Shown here piece after piece: positions 4,851-7,720 of a stretch of 7,720 nt of DNA (within the stretch, counting starts at the first letter, position 1; each line of letters begins with the position of its first letter). The DNA lies in assembly GCA_046052705.1 (NCBI GenBank), contig JBJOLU010000201.1, forward strand, positions 1 to 7,720. Direction: 5' to 3'. This DNA is from JBBATK01 sp046052705. GTDB lineage: Bacteria > Bacteroidota > Ignavibacteria > Kapaibacteriales > NICIL-2. Both the position numbers and the translations under genes were made by a program. A model generated the notes under the pieces. That model did not search any database and was not told where the DNA came from. It was given only the letters and a program-made list of their open reading frames with translations.

Positions 4851-7214
4851 ATGAATAGGCGCATGGTTTGTTGTTTACAAAAAGCGTTTCTGCCCTTGAT
4901 TACCCTTGCATGTTTGTGCTTCGGCCACACGGTTGCAGCTCAGCAGGACAACGGCTTGGCAGGCGATGGCGGGCAGCTTCGTATTGCCCGCAGATACGTT
5001 GTGAACGGCGTGCGGTATGTAATTCAGCAAGACAGCACAGGCAGCACCATGCCCACAGACTTAGAGCTTAGCTCGCTGGTATCTAGCCGCACCTGCGACT
5101 TCTCCGTCACCAGCCGCATTCTTCGCATTCTTACCTATGAAGCCCTGGGATATTCTCAGGTACCCCAAGGTGTAAAGACCACGCTTGCCGAGTTTTATAC
5201 GCAGTCATCGAAAAACGAACTGCGCTACTTCGACAAAACCGTAGCGAATGTGGATGCACTCGTGTTGCAGGATTATTTCACGCAGCTTGGATATCATGAT
5301 GCACGCGTTCGATACGAGTTCCGTATCAGTGCGGATCAGCGGAACAATATTCTCAGTTTCTTTATTCATACGGGTGCTCAATACTCACTGGATACCGTGG
5401 TGGTGACGGGCATCGACTCCCTTCCAGCGGGCATCCGCGCGCGCCTATTGGATGTAGTGGCCGAACGCAAAGTGCAAACCTTCAACGAACCCGCTTTGCA
5501 AGCCGTGGCCACTCGCATGCTTGGCGTACTGCACGACAGCGGCTACGCCTTTGCCCGATATCCGATGATTGTGGATAGCACGGCGCCGGTAAGTGCCTAT
5601 GTGCGAACACCGCGCATCAATATCGACACCGTAGGTAAGCAAGACAGCGTCACAATTTTTCTGGAGCCGCAACAGCGATATCGCTTTGGCTCGGTGCGTT
5701 TTATCGACAGTACGCACGGGCGTCCCTTCGTGGTGAATTCACTAAAGAGATTACAACTGGAGTTTGCCGAAGGCGAATGGTACAACCTGAACACACTGCG
5801 GCGCAGCGAGGCGGCGATTGCTGCACTTGGCCCCTTCGATCGTGTGGCTCTGGATACAACTGCAGTGGGCGATTCTATTCTCACCACGGTATTCTGTAGT
5901 TATCGCCGCCACTGGGAACTGCGACCAAGCGCCTTCTTGAACAACACATTTCCGGACAACTTCAACAATGTGGGTTTGGATGTAAACTATCTGAATAGAA
6001 ATCTATTTCACGACGCCCAAGTGCTGAATCTGTACGCTCGATGGACGCTTCGCAATATCGATTACGTAGCAACCAATCTTTGGAATAATCCAAACGTAGA
6101 TCAAGAGTACGAAACCGGTTTATTGTTCTCGCAGCCTGATTTTATGCGCCTTGCAGGCAAGCGCATCGACGGTTCCTTTCAAACAAACTATTCGTACCGG
6201 GCCATTGTTGATCCGTTGAAAGTTCATACGCTGAGCAACAGGCTAAGCCCCTTTGTCATGCTCAGCGACAACACCGCCCGCTTGCAGTTCGATATTATTG
6301 CCGAGGCGCAACTACCCAAAAATTTCGAGGGATCGTACGAGTCTGCCTATCAACAAATACTCATTCGCAATCCCAACATCGATACCACCAACCTTCGGCA
6401 ATTCTTGCGCGACCGTTTGGACCCCTATCAAAAGTTGGACTCCTATACATCGAACGGAACACGTTTCCGGGCCACATCGTTCATACTTGCAGCCAGTTAT
6501 TTCATGGACAAACGCAACGACATCTTCTTCCCTGCTCGCGGATACACGGTGAATGTAGTAAGCGAATGGACACCCGTTGGACTGCTCACAGACTTTCTTC
6601 GACTTCAAGGAACATATACCTGGTATGGCACCATGAACAAGCAAACAACGCAGGCCTTCAAAGCTCGCGTTGGGCACATACTGTGGTTCAACAGAGACGA
6701 GAAAATCGTGCCGTCGGACCGTCATTACTTTGCCGGTGGCGCGGCAAGTATTCGCTCGTTCGCAAGCCGTCAGCTGGGCGACCGCACCAGCGACGATCCC
6801 AACTTGCCGTCGAATGTTGGAGACCTGGCTAACTACGTGGGCTGGGCTACCATTGTGGAACTCAGTGCAGAGCTGCGCTACACCTTTCCCTACTATGCGG
6901 ATCTGGGAGATTTCTTGGCAGACAAAATCAGCCGTCTAGGTTTTACCTTTTTTGTAGACGCAGGTAATGCCTTCAATCGTTTTACGCCGGCTGCCTACGG
7001 TCAAGCATCGGTGAGCCATGTATTGGATCCGCGCAATTGGGCGCTGGCAGTAGGAACAGGAATCCGCTTTGCAACTCCGGTTGGCCCGGCGCGATTAGAC
7101 TTTGGCTTCAATGTGTACGATCCCACCGTAGCAGATACCAAGACTTCATGGATTAGCTCTCGCGGCTTCTTTGAATCCATGACGGCACAAATAGGCTTGG
7201 GCCACGCCTTCTGA
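4851..7214 (+). CDS. BamA/TamA-family (Omp85) outer membrane protein
   Basis: This 787-residue outer-membrane protein of the Omp85 superfamily inserts or assembles other outer-membrane proteins. ATG 4851 is preferred over an in-frame GTG at 4791 because a textbook signal peptide then begins at residue 1: MNRR, a hydrophobic core (12-25) and a likely cut after VAA (residue 30). The soluble part (about 60-350) fits two to three POTRA-like repeats, clearest at about 177-270 (QYSLDTVVVTG...) and 276-350 (RYRFGSVRF...). The barrel follows from about 355 and includes FFPARGY (near 560) and the Omp85 loop motif YFAGG-x-x-SIRSF with Arg635. It ends in ...IGLGHAF, a C-terminal Phe typical of the beta-signal. 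The loop motif has Ser where many members have Gly (RGF). The shorter POTRA region and the absence of ompH/skp or bamD neighbours favour a TamA-like paralogue over the principal BamA, but this is inference. It is probably cotranscribed with the acyltransferase. Confidence 0.9.
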   Translation: MNRRMVCCLQKAFLPLITLACLCFGHTVAAQQDNGLAGDGGQLRIARRYVVNGVRYVIQQDSTGSTMPTDLELSSLVSSRTCDFSVTSRILRILTYEALGYSQVPQGVKTTLAEFYTQSSKNELRYFDKTVANVDALVLQDYFTQLGYHDARVRYEFRISADQRNNILSFFIHTGAQYSLDTVVVTGIDSLPAGIRARLLDVVAERKVQTFNEPALQAVATRMLGVLHDSGYAFARYPMIVDSTAPVSAYVRTPRINIDTVGKQDSVTIFLEPQQRYRFGSVRFIDSTHGRPFVVNSLKRLQLEFAEGEWYNLNTLRRSEAAIAALGPFDRVALDTTAVGDSILTTVFCSYRRHWELRPSAFLNNTFPDNFNNVGLDVNYLNRNLFHDAQVLNLYARWTLRNIDYVATNLWNNPNVDQEYETGLLFSQPDFMRLAGKRIDGSFQTNYSYRAIVDPLKVHTLSNRLSPFVMLSDNTARLQFDIIAEAQLPKNFEGSYESAYQQILIRNPNIDTTNLRQFLRDRLDPYQKLDSYTSNGTRFRATSFILAASYFMDKRNDIFFPARGYTVNVVSEWTPVGLLTDFLRLQGTYTWYGTMNKQTTQAFKARVGHILWFNRDEKIVPSDRHYFAGGAASIRSFASRQLGDRTSDDPNLPSNVGDLANYVGWATIVELSAELRYTFPYYADLGDFLADKISRLGFTFFVDAGNAFNRFTPAAYGQASVSHVLDPRNWALAVGTGIRFATPVGPARLDFGFNVYDPTVADTKTSWISSRGFFESMTAQIGLGHAF

Positions 7215-7218
7215 TGGT

Positions 7219-7262
7219 GCGAATAATATGCGAATACAGTACGAATACTTTGCGAATACTGT
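7219..7262. repeat. 11-bp phased direct repeat in the convergent spacer
   Basis: Four consecutive 11-bp units (7219-7229, 7230-7240, 7241-7251, 7252-7262) share (G/A)CGAATA(C/A). Three contain a perfect CGAATAC, and a fifth unit at 7263-7273 is strongly decayed. The block begins four bases after the Omp85 stop. GTGCGAA (7217-7223) and TTCGCAC (7284-7290) form an inverted pair around most of the spacer. No T-tract terminator is visible. The spacing is close to one DNA helical turn, which would place the cores on one face, but a slippage product is equally possible. Confidence 0.75.
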
Positions 7263-7295
7263 GTTAGTACCTCGTGAGCATACTTCGCACAACGC

Positions 7296-7319
7296 ACTTA
7301 CATTCTCACTTACATTCTC
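7296..7319. repeat. 12-bp perfect tandem duplication across the nuclease stop codon
   Basis: ACTTACATTCTC occurs twice back to back (7296-7307 and 7308-7319). On the minus strand the unit carries the end of the nuclease gene, R-M-stop, so the duplication leaves a second in-frame TAA (7298-7300) four codons after the first (7310-7312). Readthrough would add only three residues. Confidence 0.85.
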
Positions 7320-7720
7320 TTTATCTCGTTGATCATCACCGCGAGTTCCTTCTCGAAGTCTGCAATTGCGGTAGCATCCATGGTTAGCACGGCTTCCTGT
7401 CCGGTGCGCGTAAATACCAGGCGTGCAGTGATAGATGCAGTATGCGGCATGCTTTTAGAAAGCAACAAACAATACAGGCGCAACTGCACATCATACCGGC
7501 GAAGCAATTCTTGCGGCGAGGTACCTTCCATTGCGTTCGTCTTCCAATCCCACACTTCCACCACACCGTTGCCGCAGTCTACTATAGCGTCGATAGTACC
7601 GGTAATAAAGTCTTGTTGCACGGGCATCGTCAGAGAATATTCCTGGTGAATCAACTGCCCCGGTGTAATCGATCGGGCCCGCATGTACTCTGCAACGTGG
7701 CGGCAATCGTTATCTATTCT
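7310..7720 (-). CDS. PD-(D/E)XK nuclease domain, RecB/AddA-like (partial, C-terminal end)
   Basis: Only the last 136 residues are in the window; the frame stays open to the right edge, so the ATG at 7684 is probably internal. The fragment carries the RecB-family nuclease motifs in order. These are GTIDAIVD with a catalytic Asp (codon 7589-7591), VWDWKTN with Asp (7547-7549) and Lys (7541-7543), and YDVQLRLY, the Q-L-x-x-Y motif. The family cuts DNA with Mg2+; in AddA and RecB this domain sits at the C-terminus of a UvrD-type helicase that processes double-strand breaks. The fragment ends soon after the nuclease fold and has no C-terminal Cys cluster as in AddB or Cas4, favouring an AddA/RecB-type protein. 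A stand-alone nuclease cannot be excluded. It converges on the Omp85 gene with a 95-bp gap. Confidence 0.82.
   Translation of the reverse strand, partial: RIDNDCRHVAEYMRARSITPGQLIHQEYSLTMPVQQDFITGTIDAIVDCGNGVVEVWDWKTNAMEGTSPQELLRRYDVQLRLYCLLLSKSMPHTASITARLVFTRTGQEAVLTMDATAIADFEKELAVMINEIKRM

Noticed and set aside
4854..4923. Twin-arginine or lipoprotein signal in the Omp85 protein
   Set aside because: RR lacks the rest of the Tat motif and no proper lipobox precedes the Cys at about residue 21; an ordinary Sec signal explains it.
7219..7262. CRISPR-like array
   Set aside because: Units are only 11 bp and contiguous, with no spacers, and no cas gene is present.
7310..7720. Cas4 nuclease
   Set aside because: The RecB-type motifs are shared, but the C-terminal Cys cluster of Cas4 is missing and no other cas feature is nearby.

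Overview
The window holds three complete genes on the + strand and the 3' end of a fourth gene converging from the right edge. The 787-residue outer-membrane beta-barrel protein with a signal peptide and C-terminal Phe shows a Gram-negative (diderm) bacterium. Starts lack clear Shine-Dalgarno sequences, and a Bacteroidota-type -7 box (TAnnTTTG) lies upstream of the first gene. I therefore lean towards the Bacteroidota/Chlorobiota/Ignavibacteria side of the FCB group. This placement is inference; base composition is moderate and no marker gene is present.

Layout. 1-322: non-coding leader with inverted repeats and two very short overlapping reading frames, upstream of the magnesium pump. 323-3058: MgtA-type P-type ATPase with an unusual N-terminal tail encoded by a 12-bp tandem repeat. 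3059-3461: 403-bp gap with a good extended -10 promoter (TGGTATAAT) and a doubtful 46-codon frame. 3468-4757: polytopic membrane acyltransferase of the HGSNAT/DUF1624 type with a repetitive Ser/Thr tail. 4851-7214: Omp85 (BamA/TamA-like) outer-membrane protein. 7215-7309: convergent intergenic stretch with an 11-bp phased repeat. 7310-7720 (minus): C-terminal PD-(D/E)XK nuclease domain of the RecB/AddA kind, running off the window.

How the genes work together. MgtA would import Mg2+ through the inner membrane and probably has its own leader-controlled promoter. The acyltransferase and the Omp85 protein are co-directional with a 93-nt gap and no visible terminator, so they may share the promoter near 3145; both act on the envelope. 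The nuclease belongs to DNA repair and is transcribed towards them.

I found no defence island, CRISPR array, transposon or secondary-metabolite cluster. The most distinctive signal is a set of short tandem repeats at gene ends: 12 bp in mgtA, 24 bp (2 x 12) in the acyltransferase, 11 bp in the convergent spacer and 12 bp across the nuclease stop codon. The structured mgtA leader is the second. The core genes themselves look ordinary.
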